The notes beneath the pieces are model-generated. The model ran no database searches and was not told where the DNA came from. It worked only from the letters and a program-made list of their open reading frames with translations. A stretch of 46,749 nt of DNA, taken from UBA12088 sp041920275. Lineage in GTDB: Bacteria; Patescibacteriota; Minisyncoccia; Phycocordibacterales; UBA12088. Position 1 is the first letter of the stretch, and every line of letters starts with the position of its first letter. The stretch lies in NCBI GenBank assembly GCA_041920275.1, contig JAYRSE010000022.1:1-46749 (forward strand), in the 5' to 3' direction. The position numbers and the translations under genes are program-made. Below are positions 32,719 through 41,179 of the stretch, piece after piece.

Positions 32719-32852
32719 GTCGCATCACGCCAGGCGCGATGCGCGTATGGGGAAAGCGTATGCGTATGCGTCGGCCAAACAGCTTTACTGTTTGGCACCC
32801 GCATACCCCATACGAATCCCGCATACGCGCATCACACGCAGTGTGATGCGAC
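32719..32852 (-). repeat. 23S palindromic insertion 2 (helix 63 region)
   Basis: This 134-bp element has outer arms GTCGCATCAC/GTGATGCGAC, middle arms with CGTATGGGG and CCCCATACG, and centre CCAAACAG-CTTTA-CTGTTTGG. It expands the 23S helix near E. coli 1710-1750 (helix 63), a known site of bacterial 23S intervening sequences. Confidence 0.9.
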
Positions 32853-33387
32853 TGGCAGGCCTTATCCCTAAGTTACGGCCGCTTTTTTGCCGAGTTCCTT
32901 GGGGAGCAATCACTCGTTCGTCTTAGTCTTCTCGACTATTCCACCTGTGTCGGTTTAGGTACGGACTCTCATATGCTAGAGCTTAGAAGATTTTCTTGGA
33001 AGCGTGCTCCTTCAAATTGTCATTGGGCGAACCCGCTAACTTTCCGCTCCGCTTGGAGTATATGGTGCCCGGATTTTCCTAGACACCCTCCTTACGGCAC
33101 GGACGACAAGCCGATAAGTCGCTTGAAGTACTACACTCCGTCCCTCCTTCGCACATATGAGAGGTGATGGAATATTAACCATCTGTCCATCGAGTCCCCC
33201 TTTCGGGATTCCCTTAGGCCCGACTAACCCTTGGCTGATCAACATGGCCAAGGAAACCTCGGAATTTCGACGTGCATGGATCTCACATGCATTGCGGTTA
33301 CTCGCGCCGGCATTCTCACTTCCGTACGCTCCACCATGGGTTACCCCTTTGGCTTCACAGCGAACGGAACGCTCTCCTACCACGCCG

Positions 33388-33526
33388 CTCGCATCTCGCT
33401 ACGCTCGATATCTCGCGCGTATGGGGGACTGGTATGCGTATGTGGCCAAAACAGCTCCGCTGTTTTGACTCCCCATACCCATACACATTGCCATACGTGT
33501 TTGTATCGAATGTAATGAGATGCGAA
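33388..33526 (-). repeat. 23S palindromic insertion 3 (helix 45)
   Basis: This 139-bp element has outer arms CTCGCATCTC/GAGATGCGA, middle arms CGCGTATGGGG..CCCCATAC and centre CAAAACAG-CTCCG-CTGTTTTG. Flanks match the E. coli helix 45 context (GCGACGCTTATGCGTTG is replaced). Helix 45 is a classic intervening-sequence site in other bacteria. Confidence 0.9.
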
Positions 33527-34153
33527 CGACATCCGCAGTTTCGGTACCATGCTTAGCCCCGATCATTTGCGGCGCAGGATCTCTGGATCAGTGAGCTGTT
33601 ACGCTATCTTTAAAGGATGGCTGCTTCTAAGCCAACCTCCTGATTGTCACAGAAATCCCACCTCCTTAGTTTGCTACTGAGCATGGATTTAGGGACCTTA
33701 ACTGGCGATCTGGGCTGTTTCCCTTTCGAGCAGTGGAGCTTAGCCCCCACACTCTGACTGCCGTGCTATACATCTCTGGTATTCGGAGTTTTATAGGTCT
33801 GACGAGATTTCTCCCTGTTCAGACCTTCCAGTGCTCTACCCCCAGAGGGAACACACGACGCTAGCCCTAAAGCTATTTCGGAGAGAACCAGCTATTGCGA
33901 AGTTCGATTAGCTTTTCACTCCTTACCACAAGTCATCCGAGCGTGTCGTACAGCGCACCGGTTCGGGCCTCCACGACCTGTTACGGTCGCTTCACCCTGC
34001 TCATGGTAAGCTCACTTCGCTTCGGGTCTTACGCGTGCGACTTGATTGTTTCGCCCTATTCAGACTCGGTTTCCCTATGCCTCCGAGGGTCTCCTCTTAG
34101 GCAGCCACATGCGTAAACTCGCCGGCTCATTCTTCAATAGGCACGCCGTCATG

Positions 34154-34288
34154 GACGCATCACACTACGGATGATGCTCGTATACGGGGTTCGTATACGG
34201 GGTTCGGGACGGCAAACAGCGTGGCTGTTTGCACCCGTATACGAAATGCGTATACGAATCCCGAGCATCACCTGCACTGTGATGCGAC
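34154..34288 (-). repeat. 23S palindromic insertion 4 (helix 25)
   Basis: This 135-bp element has outer arms GACGCATCAC/GTGATGCGAC, doubled CGTATACGGGGTTCG on the left, and centre GCAAACAG-CGTGG-CTGTTTGC. It sits where E. coli helix 25 (about 536-559) has its loop. Its CGTATACG arms and GCAAACAG/CTGTTTGC centre are the closest of the five to the intergenic relative at 23346-23426. Confidence 0.9.
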
Positions 34289-34340
34289 CACTCCGACTCC
34301 TTGTAAGCATACGGTTTCAGATCTATTTCACTCCCCTCTC

Positions 34341-34386
<46 letters not shown>

Positions 34387-34594
34387 TTGAAGAGTATTTA
34401 GCCTTGGGTGTTAGTCCACCCGGATTCGCGCCAGCCATTCATGTCCGACGCTACTCAGGAACGACAGCAAGAGAGACGTGTCTGTTTTCGTATACGGGGC
34501 TGTTACCCGCTGGGGCCACTCTTTCCAAAGTGTTTTACTAACAGATACATTTTTTGACTCTCCTCGTTACCGACACTGTCGCCCTACAACCCCG

Positions 34595-34734
34595 GTCGCA
34601 TCATGCTACGCACGATGCTCGCGTATGGGGGACTCGTATGTGTATGCGGTCAAAACAGCTTCGCTGTTTTGACTCCCCATACTACTCATATCATACGCAT
34701 TCCCATACTCGCATCATGGGTACCATGATGCGAC
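34595..34734 (-). repeat. 23S palindromic insertion 5 (domain I)
   Basis: This 140-bp element has outer arms GTCGCATCATG/CATGATGCGAC, middle arms GCGTATGGGGGACTCG and centre TCAAAACAG-CTTCG-CTGTTTTGA. It lies in a domain I helix, about E. coli 270-370, between sequence matching AGCGGCGAGCGAA and the GACAGCCCC-like strand. The exact helix number is less certain than for the other copies. Confidence 0.88.
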
Positions 34735-35049
34735 CGGTTTGGGCTCCTTCCGTTTCGCTCGCCGCTACTCAGGAAATGCCGAGACTTTTTACCGTACCGA
34801 CAAACATCGCCGGCACAGTAAAAAGTCTGCATATTGGTTTCTTTTCCTCTGGGTACTAAGATGTTTCAATTCCCCAGGTGCGCCCCTTGCATATCGCAAG
34901 GTGACCGAAGTCTATTCGGTCGGGTCTCCCCATTCAGAGATCTCCGGATCAAAGGTTGCTAGACACCTCCCCGAAGCTTATCGCAGTCGTGCTACGTCTT
35001 TCATCGCCTCTTCAAGCCAAGGCATCCACCGTACGCCCTTAGGTTTCCT

Positions 35050-35386
35050 GTCAGGAAACCTGATAACCGCTTCACACACACCGGTGATTGACGATGTGTG
35101 TGCGTTGTTGCTCGACGCGCTAAACGCTAACGCTATCGAGCATGTGTGCTTTGTTCACGGTCACCACGACCGCGAACTTTTCCCGCTTATTCGATTGTCA
35201 AAGTTCCGCCATGCATCCGTTCTCTCCCGTTTTCTTCCACGCTGCAACGCTCCTTTTCAGCTCGAAGCACTGTGCTTGGAAGAAAAAACCGCCTCGTGCG
35301 GTTCGGGTTAGCGCATGCTACATGCAACACTCCCCTATCGCACCATTGACCGTATACACCTGACATTCATACGAACGGTAGCCACC
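35050..35386 (-). other. Long 23S leader
   Basis: About 340 bases separate the promoter from the 23S 5' end, with no gene. On the minus strand the order is: a terminator-like hairpin (35283-35303), a short palindrome AAGCACAGTGCTT, a TTGACA without a fitting -10, a hairpin CGGTC-GTGGT-GACCG, paired CACACA/TGTGTG repeats, and the processing-stem strand at 35060-35070. This fits an rRNA leader with antitermination and processing signals. Confidence 0.65.
35283..35303 (-). terminator. Terminator-like hairpin inside the 23S leader
   Basis: The minus strand reads AACCGC-ACGAG-GCGGTT followed by TTTTCT, a normal intrinsic terminator shape. It lies about 80-95 bases after the predicted start of the rRNA transcript and before the 23S, so it must be read through to make rRNA, or it ends a short separate RNA. 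Confidence 0.7.
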
Positions 35387-35414
35387 AGTATATACGTATC
35401 CGGACGCTTGTCAA
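35387..35414 (-). promoter_or_regulatory. Strong promoter of the 23S-5S transcript
   Basis: The minus strand has a consensus -35 TTGACA (35414-35409), a 16-base spacer, and -10 TATACT (35392-35387). It is one of the best promoters in the window and points towards the 23S gene. Its presence downstream of an unrelated gene shows that the 23S-5S unit is transcribed independently of any 16S gene. Confidence 0.8.
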
Positions 35415-35562
35415 ATGCGAGACGTTCATGGGGACCTGTTACCAAGATCTCCCATCATGTTGTCGATCGAACTTGCACTTGTCCCTCTTGTATCCACAAC
35501 CCCGCACGGTCCGATCCTTGCCCGACCGTAGTGGAAACCCGGCCGGTTCGCCATCCTCTCCG

Positions 35563-36171
35563 CTACGTAAGCATCTTATCAATGAGCACCCGATGCGGGT
35601 AATCCAACGTGTCGCGCAGCAGCTTGTCCCGTACCCGCAAACGATAGAGGTACTCGTCGGGCGTGAACACCGCATACCGCACCTCCCTACCCGACTCCGC
35701 CTCGAGCAACCGTATGACCCCTTCTAGTGCGGGCATATCGACCCGCTCACCCACGAGAAGCACATCGAGCGAACTCTCGCGGGATGCGTTCATGAGGAAG
35801 CCGGAGAGCACGAGCTTGCGAAGCGCGCCAACCGCACGAAACCGCTTGGTGAGATCCGCGTCCGAAAGCGAAAGCGTATCGCGCAAGAACGCCGTGAGTT
35901 CAGTGCGATGCGGGTACGTGAGATCGAGCACCCAAAGCAACGCCTTGCGCTTCACGACCACCTCACCGTTCTCACGCGACTTGGGCGGACTCTTGCGTTT
36001 GATGATGCCTGCGCGCGCAAGCCACGCAAGCTCTTTGGTGGCGGTGGGCGGGGTCACGCGTGAAATTGCGACCACATCGTCACGCCCGTACGCTCTTGTG
36101 GAATTGAACAAGAACAAGCGAAGCAGTTTGACCCGCGCCGGTGAACCGAATAATTTACTGAGATATTCCAT
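35563..36171 (-). CDS. Winged-helix protein with degenerate nucleotidyltransferase-like C-terminus
   Basis: This 202-residue protein starts MEYLSKLFGSPARVKLLRLFLF, a helix-turn-helix of the winged type (about 1-75) with ISRVTPPTATKELAWLARAGII as recognition segment. The C-terminal part (about 110-195), LRKLVLSGFLMNASRESSLDVLLVG, has the shape of a polymerase-beta nucleotidyltransferase start, but the GS and DxD metal residues are reduced to SG..SSLDV. I infer a transcription regulator with an inactive NTase fold. Its targets are unknown. It is located between the rRNA promoter and the rplL terminator and appears to be a single-gene unit. Confidence 0.72.
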   Translation of the reverse strand: MEYLSKLFGSPARVKLLRLFLFNSTRAYGRDDVVAISRVTPPTATKELAWLARAGIIKRKSPPKSRENGEVVVKRKALLWVLDLTYPHRTELTAFLRDTLSLSDADLTKRFRAVGALRKLVLSGFLMNASRESSLDVLLVGERVDMPALEGVIRLLEAESGREVRYAVFTPDEYLYRLRVRDKLLRDTLDYPHRVLIDKMLT

Positions 36172-36304
36172 TTCGATGTGAGTTCTTCCTTATGCGACCT
36201 TGCGCACCGGCATACCTCGCCGCACCACGTAGGCCGTCGGCAAGCATTGTACCGCTCTGCGGCCACACTGAACACTTGACGCGCGTCCACCGTGTGGCAG
36301 CCGC

Positions 36305-36331
36305 AAAAAACCGCACGGCGTGCGGTTTTTT
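36305..36331 (-). terminator. Intrinsic terminator of rplJ-rplL
   Basis: The stem CCGCACG/CGTGCGG is flanked by six A and six T, so it can work in both directions. It lies 25 bases after the rplL stop codon. Confidence 0.93.
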
Positions 36332-36355
36332 GTGTACCATGTTCTTTGATCGTTA

Positions 36356-36805
36356 CTATTTGAGGTTGACCTTGCCGCCCGCCTCTTCGATCTTCTTCTT
36401 GAGCTCCTCCGCTTCGGCCTTGGCGACGTTCTCCTTGAGGACCGACGGGGTGCCGTCGACCATCTCCTTCGCCTCTTTGAGCCCGAGACCCAAGAGCTCC
36501 TTCACGACCTTGATGACCGCGATCTTCTGCGCACCACCATCGGCAAGCTCGATCGTGAAAGACGATTTCACCTCCTCTTCCTCGCCACCTGCGGCGGCAC
36601 CGCTCGGTGCGGCGACCGCGACCGCAGCTGCGGACACGCCGAACTTCTTCTCGAGCACCTTCACGAGCTCATAGAGCTCGAGCACGCTCATACTCTCGAC
36701 TTGATCAACGAGGGCCTTGAACTTTGCGGGCACCTCGACCGCTTCCCCATTCGCCGCCGCAGGGGCGGTGGTCTCCTCGACCTTTGTTTCTTCGATTTCC
36801 GACAT
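36356..36805 (-). CDS. rplL: Large ribosomal subunit protein bL12
   Basis: This 149-residue L7/L12 has the N-terminal dimerisation helices (SMSVLELYELVKVLEKKFGVSA), an Ala/Gly-rich hinge (about 65-78), and the C-terminal factor-binding domain with KIAVIKVVKELLGLGLKEAKEMVD. It is about 25 residues longer than usual because of an acidic N-terminal extension (MSEIEETKVEETTAPAAANG). It forms the stalk with L10 and recruits translation GTPases. It lies 63 bases after rplJ and is followed by a strong terminator. Confidence 0.97.
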   Translation of the reverse strand: MSEIEETKVEETTAPAAANGEAVEVPAKFKALVDQVESMSVLELYELVKVLEKKFGVSAAAVAVAAPSGAAAGGEEEEVKSSFTIELADGGAQKIAVIKVVKELLGLGLKEAKEMVDGTPSVLKENVAKAEAEELKKKIEEAGGKVNLK

Positions 36806-36868
36806 AGTGTTCTGAGTTAAAACTGATTGAGTAATTCCGAATGTCCATCGATCGTGCGGGGCGCGGAT

Positions 36869-37363
36869 CTACGCCTCCTCTTTCTTTTTGGCGACCTGGT
36901 CGAGCGCCATTACGAACTGCTGGATCGGTGAATTGATGAGCATGACGAACTGTGCGTACAGGGTCTGCCTCGACGGTATGTTCGCAATCTCGCGCATCGC
37001 TTCGGCCGACATGTAGGCGCCGTCGAACACGCCGCCGACGATCTGCACCTTCTCCTTCGTACTTTTCACGAACGCGTTGACCTCGCGCGCCGGAGCGACC
37101 AGATCATCGCTCCATGCGATTGCAAGCTCACCCTCGAAGGCCGGCTGCTCACCGGTGTACGCACGTCCCGCGAGCGCACGCTTGATGAGCGTCTTCTTCG
37201 CGATATAGTAGGACACCCCTTCCTCCTTCAACTTGGCACGCATGGTTTGCGTGTCACCCATCCGCATCGCCTTTTGTCGCACGAACACGACCGTGTTCGC
37301 ACCCGCAAGCGCGGCGTCCAACTTCGCTGCGACCACTTCTTTCTTTTGTTTGGTAACTGCCAT
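36869..37363 (-). CDS. rplJ: Large ribosomal subunit protein uL10
   Basis: This 164-residue L10 has the N-terminal rRNA-binding domain (AVTKQKKEVVAAKLDAAL and TMRAKLKEEGVSYYIAKKTL) and a C-terminal helix that carries L12 dimers. It anchors the stalk to 23S rRNA. A long structured leader upstream (37375-37480) matches the L10 leader class, so L10-L12 complexes probably repress their own operon. rplK and rplA do not lie upstream here; the operon starts at rplJ. Confidence 0.96.
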   Translation of the reverse strand: MAVTKQKKEVVAAKLDAALAGANTVVFVRQKAMRMGDTQTMRAKLKEEGVSYYIAKKTLIKRALAGRAYTGEQPAFEGELAIAWSDDLVAPAREVNAFVKSTKEKVQIVGGVFDGAYMSAEAMREIANIPSRQTLYAQFVMLINSPIQQFVMALDQVAKKKEEA

Positions 37364-37374
37364 ACTGACAAAGA

Positions 37375-37480
37375 GCCTAATTGGTAATTAGGCACCGAAG
37401 CATTGCGTTTCGACCGCGCGCAATGTGAGAGTACCTCGGTTGGAATGTTACGGCTTACGCCCCCAACTGTCTCCGGTGCT
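37375..37480 (-). promoter_or_regulatory. L10 leader, autoregulatory mRNA element
   Basis: The minus strand shows GGAGACAG (37474-37467), a GGGGGCGTAAGCC segment and CCAACCGAGG (to 37434), the landmarks of the bacterial L10 leader that binds the L10-L12 complex. Just before rplJ is a perfect hairpin GCCTAATT-ACC-AATTAGGC (37375-37393), ending 12 bases from the start codon, which could control ribosome access. Confidence 0.85.
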
Positions 37481-37488
37481 ATACTGAT

Positions 37489-37517
37489 AGTATACGATAA
37501 AATACCGGTCTATGCAA
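37489..37517 (-). promoter_or_regulatory. Promoter of rplJ-rplL
   Basis: TTGCAT (37517-37512), a 17-base spacer and TATACT (37494-37489) on the minus strand. The predicted start, about 37482, is right at the beginning of the L10 leader. Confidence 0.8.
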
Positions 37518-37526
37518 TGTGTGCGT

Positions 37527-37550
37527 GACACCATTGCTGACACCATTGCT
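37527..37550. repeat. Tandem 12-bp repeat upstream of the rplJ promoter
   Basis: GACACCATTGCT occurs twice with no spacer, 10 bases upstream of the -35 box of rplJ. It may be an upstream activator or repressor site; no function is known. Confidence 0.6.
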
Positions 37551-37641
37551 CAAGACCCCGCACGCTCTATTGCGAAAAGTCGCCGCGAAATCAACGTGCC
37601 CGGGCGCGAGAAAAGACTCAGACAAACACTCAGGAATGGTC

Positions 37642-37684
37642 CCTCTCGACGAATCAGTGTTGACACATCGGTGTTTTCGAGAGG
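37642..37684. repeat. Inverted repeat between a small membrane gene and rplJ
   Basis: CCTCTCGA and TCGAGAGG form an 8-bp perfect inverted repeat, with a second pairing GTGTTGACAC in the interior. It lies after the stop of the small membrane protein gene and could end its transcript, although no T-run follows. Confidence 0.45.
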
Positions 37685-37705
37685 TGTGAGTGAGTACGTC
37701 CAACA

Positions 37706-37846
37706 CTACCTTCGCTCGACCACCCCGCTTGTCGCCTCCGCGGTCTCAAAGTGCCGCACCAAGGCAACGAGTGTAAAGGCCGCGATGAGGATGCCGATGA
37801 AGCCCGCGGTGAAGCGGTAGAACGTCCTGTTGAAGAGTCCCTTCAT
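37706..37846 (-). CDS. Small single-pass membrane protein
   Basis: This 46-residue ORF starts MKGLFNRTFYRFTAG and continues with a clear membrane helix FIGILIAAFTLVALV (about 16-30), then a short charged tail ending VVERR. It is located 33 bases after ligA in the same direction. A TATACT box ends 7 bases before the ATG, so it may be made from a leaderless message. It is too short for family recognition. Codon use looks like its neighbours, which supports a real gene. Confidence 0.55.
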   Translation of the reverse strand: MKGLFNRTFYRFTAGFIGILIAAFTLVALVRHFETAEATSGVVERR

Positions 37847-37879
37847 GGGATGAAGTATAGCATGGAGTGCCCACGCATT

Positions 37880-39904
37880 TCATCCGACCCGCCGAAGCAG
37901 TTCCGTTTCGTCGATGACCGCGACCCCCAAGGCACGCGCCTTCTCGACCTTGCTCCCCGGGTCTTCGCCCGCGACCACGAAGCTCGTCTTTTTTGAGACG
38001 CTTCCCGCGGGGTGGCCACCCGCACTGCGAATGAGCTCATGCGCTTGTTCGCGCGAAAGGGTTGGGAGCGTGCCGGTGACGACGACCGTTTGTCCCGTGA
38101 GCGCTCCTTGCTCCACCGCCCGCTCCCGCACGAGCGTGAGGTATGGCAAAAGCTCGTCGAGTGCGCGTGTATGCACCGGATCGCGAAACCACGCAAGCAG
38201 TGAGTCGGCCACCACCTCCCCCACTCCTTCGACCGCACAGAGCTCCTCGCGAGTGGCACCGCGAACACGCCCGATCGTACCAAACGCGCGGGCAAGCGAA
38301 CGCGCGGTCTCCTCGCCCACTTGGTCAATCGAAAGCGCGAACAACAGGCGCGCAAGCGTGGTCTGTCGCGCGGCCTCGATGCCCGCAAGCAGGTTGCGGA
38401 TCGCCTTGTCTTTGAAACCCGGCAGACCGTTCAGATCACCCTCGGAGAGGGCAAAGAGGTCGGCATAGGTGGTGAGGAGTCCCTTCTCGAGCAAGAGGTC
38501 CACGATCTGGGGCCCGAGCCCATCCACGTCGAGTGCTTTTTTCGATACAAAATGGTGAAAAGTGCGCGCAACGAGCTCAAAGGAGTCTTTCGAAACACAG
38601 CGCCATGCGGCCTGACCCGGTATGCGCTCCACCGAACCGTCGCCCCCGCACAGCGGTGTGCGGGTGGGAAAGCGAAAGGGTCGTTCCGCACCGGTGCGCA
38701 GCTCGCGCACCACCGACACGATCTCCGGTATCACATCACCCGCCTTTTGCAGAATGACGGTGTCGCCCACTCGTACATCCAAACGCCGGATCTGATCCTC
38801 GTTGTGCAGGGTGGCGCGATGCACCACGGAGCCGGCCACGCGGACCGGAGAAAGCACCGCAACCGGCGTGAGCACCCCCGTACGACCGACCTGGAGCACG
38901 ATACCTTCGACCATCGTGGTCACCTGCTCCGCGGGAAATTTGTAAGCGACACCGAAACGCGGAGCGTTCGCGGTATGACCGAGCGCCCGCTGATGGGCAA
39001 CCTCGTCCACCTTGATCACCACGCCGTCTATCTCAAACGGAAGCGTGTGCCGCTTGGTGTGCCAGTGTCGATAGAACGCCTCCACCTCGTCGACATCGGT
39101 ACAGTGCGCGTGGTGCGGGTTCACCTCGAAGCCGAGCCGAGCCAAGAGCGCAAGCTCCCCCTGCTGGGTTGCGGGTGACTTTTCGGTGTGCGCGGCGTGC
39201 GGGAAGGAGATCTCGTCGATGTCGTAGAGGAAGCACGAGAGCTTACGCGAAGCGGTCACCTGCGGGTCAAGCTGTCGGAGCGAACCCGCCGCCGCGTTGC
39301 GAGTGTTCGCAAAGAGCGGCTCGCCGTTCGCGCGGCGCTCGTCGTTCAACCGCGCAAGCTCGCGCTTGCCGAGCCACGCCTCTCCCACGACCACGCAGTC
39401 GACCGGCTCGGCAAGCGTAAGCGGCACGGAGCGGATGGTGCGAAGGTTGGCCGTGATGTCCTCGCCCACGCGGCCGTCGCCACGGGTCGCCCCTTGGATG
39501 AACTTCCCCTCACGGTAGGTGAGCACGATCTTCAAGCCGTCGATCTTTTGTTCGACACAGAACGTGGGTGTGGCACCTTGCAGTGGCGTACGCTCGAGCT
39601 GTCGCAGAAGCTTTTCGCGCCATTCGCCAAGCTCCTCGAACGAGAACACGTTGTCGAACGACCACTGCCGTGTCGCGTGAGCAACCTTGCGAAATTCCCT
39701 GCGCGGCGCACCACCCACCCGCTCGCTCGGACTGTCGGACTTGCGATACTCCGGGTGCGCATGTTCCAGTGCGCGCAGTTCGCGCACGAGTGCGTCGTAC
39801 GCTTCGTCGGAGAGCTCCGGCGCGTCGAGTACCTGGTAGCGATGCTGATGGTACGCGACGAGCGCTCGCAGTTTTTCGATCCGGTCTTGCACGCCCCGCT
39901 TCAT
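37880..39904 (-). CDS. ligA: NAD-dependent DNA ligase
   Basis: This 674-residue LigA has domain Ia (LSDEAYDALVREL), the adenylation domain with K120 in VEQKIDGLKIVL, the OB fold, helix-hairpin-helix repeats (LNGLPGFKDKAIRNLLAGI and VEGVGEVVADSLLAWF) and a C-terminal BRCT domain (TGQTVVVTGTLPTLSREQ). It seals nicks in replication and repair. The four-Cys zinc finger is reduced: TPLCGGDG and WRCVSKD keep one Cys each, and the fourth position is lost. The start at 39904 (MKRGVQDRIEKL) fits the family; a longer frame has no support. Confidence 0.96.
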   Translation of the reverse strand: MKRGVQDRIEKLRALVAYHQHRYQVLDAPELSDEAYDALVRELRALEHAHPEYRKSDSPSERVGGAPRREFRKVAHATRQWSFDNVFSFEELGEWREKLLRQLERTPLQGATPTFCVEQKIDGLKIVLTYREGKFIQGATRGDGRVGEDITANLRTIRSVPLTLAEPVDCVVVGEAWLGKRELARLNDERRANGEPLFANTRNAAAGSLRQLDPQVTASRKLSCFLYDIDEISFPHAAHTEKSPATQQGELALLARLGFEVNPHHAHCTDVDEVEAFYRHWHTKRHTLPFEIDGVVIKVDEVAHQRALGHTANAPRFGVAYKFPAEQVTTMVEGIVLQVGRTGVLTPVAVLSPVRVAGSVVHRATLHNEDQIRRLDVRVGDTVILQKAGDVIPEIVSVVRELRTGAERPFRFPTRTPLCGGDGSVERIPGQAAWRCVSKDSFELVARTFHHFVSKKALDVDGLGPQIVDLLLEKGLLTTYADLFALSEGDLNGLPGFKDKAIRNLLAGIEAARQTTLARLLFALSIDQVGEETARSLARAFGTIGRVRGATREELCAVEGVGEVVADSLLAWFRDPVHTRALDELLPYLTLVRERAVEQGALTGQTVVVTGTLPTLSREQAHELIRSAGGHPAGSVSKKTSFVVAGEDPGSKVEKARALGVAVIDETELLRRVG

Positions 39905-40012
39905 ATCGTAAGCATACCATGCCCGCGACCGCATCGCCTCAGTCGAAACCGCACACGAAACCATCCCCTGCATGCTCATGATCCCAATAAGCACTCCGCA
40001 TGGGACCGGAGT

Positions 40013-40143
40013 AATACCAACCTCAACTCACCGATGACGGAGCCTGTACACCTCTTCGAGAAACCAAGACCGGGCAAGCGCCCAAGGAGCGGTTTCTCAA
40101 AAAGGTGACGGGCGGAGTTCCGGATGGTTTCTTACGGATGATA
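40013..40143. repeat. Palindromic interspersed repeat, copy B
   Basis: Same family as 5530-5664 and 46166-46297: a core GACCGGGCAAGCGCCC inside GAGAAACC/GGTTTCTC, flanked by outer arms starting ATACCAACCTCAAC and ending TTTCTTACGGATGAT. Arms and core are in the same relative orientation as in copy C. It fills the gap between pilD and ligA. Confidence 0.85.
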
Positions 40144-40167
40144 TAAGCGGTGTACGCACTGCCGACA

Positions 40168-41178
40168 CTACAGGCCGAAGAGCGAGGCGAGAAGTGTACC
40201 GTCCAGACCAAAGAGCGATCCGTAGGTGACGCCCGTGAAGTACACGATCGCCGTACCTGCGACCAAGAACGGACCGAAGGGGATCTCCGAGGTGAGCGTA
40301 AGGGGTGTACGGGGCGAGAACGAGCTCTCGACCCGCTCGACGGGCGACGGTGCACACGCATGCTCCTGCGCACCCCCTTCTTCCGAGGTGCTGAGGGTGG
40401 GGCTCGCCGTGTCGTGTACAGCGACACACGTTACCGACCCAAGGCCGACAAAACGCTGAACCGCGAGAAGCGCAAGGGCGACGAGCGCTCCGAGCCAAAA
40501 GCCGAACATGACCGCCGAGAAGCCGCCGCCGATGCCAAGGAGCCACCCCATGCCCCACGCGAGCTTGGCGTCGCCCAAGCCCATCCACCTCCCGCCTGAC
40601 ACCTTCCACAAGAGATAGAAGGGTGCAAAGAGAAGCGGGCCGGCAAGAAGCGTGTACAGCGCGGGAGCTGTAAACGCTCCCGGTGCCGCGTAGTATGCGA
40701 GCGCCTGCGCCGCGAGCGCACAGCCCGCGACGGCATAGGAGAAGCGGTCGGGAATGTAGGTGGTGCGCAGGTCGTACACGCATATGGCGATGAGTCCGGC
40801 CCACGCGGCGAAGTGCGCCGCAAAGAGCGCGAGGACCGCGAGCATCGAACGTGGACCCGACGTGGCAAACGCGCCGAAGTCGCACACGCCCGCGCCGCAC
40901 AGGTGCGTCCCCACCCCGAGAAAAGCGGCGGCGGTGAGCGCTTCGACGAGCGGGTACTGCACCGAGAGCCGCGCACCGCACGTGCGACACTTCCCCCTCA
41001 ACGCAAGGTACGACAGGAGCGGCACGAGCTCGTACCACGCAAGCGTGCGCCCGCAGTGCATACAGGCCGAGCGCCCGCCACAGCCACGCCCCTCCATGGT
41101 GCGCAGTATGAGCACGTTTACGAAGCTCCCGACCGCAAGGCCAAGGGAGAGGAGCGACGCATAGAGTATGGGTGGCAT
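40168..41178 (-). CDS. pilD: Prepilin peptidase/N-methyltransferase
   Basis: This 336-residue A24-family integral membrane aspartic protease has an N-terminal cytoplasmic domain with two CxxC pairs (CMHCGRTL and CRTCGARL), which is the methylase zinc site. The catalytic aspartates are in VYDLRTTYIPDR and GLGDAKL. It cleaves the class III leader of the pilins at 7850, 8537 and 42829-44642 and methylates the new N-terminus. A Ser/Thr/Pro-rich insertion (about 255-290) precedes the last membrane helix and is unusual. It directly follows the vWA pilin gene, so it is the last gene of the minor-pilin operon. Confidence 0.94.
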   Translation of the reverse strand: MPPILYASLLSLGLAVGSFVNVLILRTMEGRGCGGRSACMHCGRTLAWYELVPLLSYLALRGKCRTCGARLSVQYPLVEALTAAAFLGVGTHLCGAGVCDFGAFATSGPRSMLAVLALFAAHFAAWAGLIAICVYDLRTTYIPDRFSYAVAGCALAAQALAYYAAPGAFTAPALYTLLAGPLLFAPFYLLWKVSGGRWMGLGDAKLAWGMGWLLGIGGGFSAVMFGFWLGALVALALLAVQRFVGLGSVTCVAVHDTASPTLSTSEEGGAQEHACAPSPVERVESSFSPRTPLTLTSEIPFGPFLVAGTAIVYFTGVTYGSLFGLDGTLLASLFGL

Positions 41179-41179
41179 A

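Noticed and set aside
37479..37706. A 75-codon minus-strand frame upstream of rplJ
   Set aside because: It runs across the rplJ promoter, a tandem repeat and an inverted repeat, and its translation shows no domain or membrane helix.
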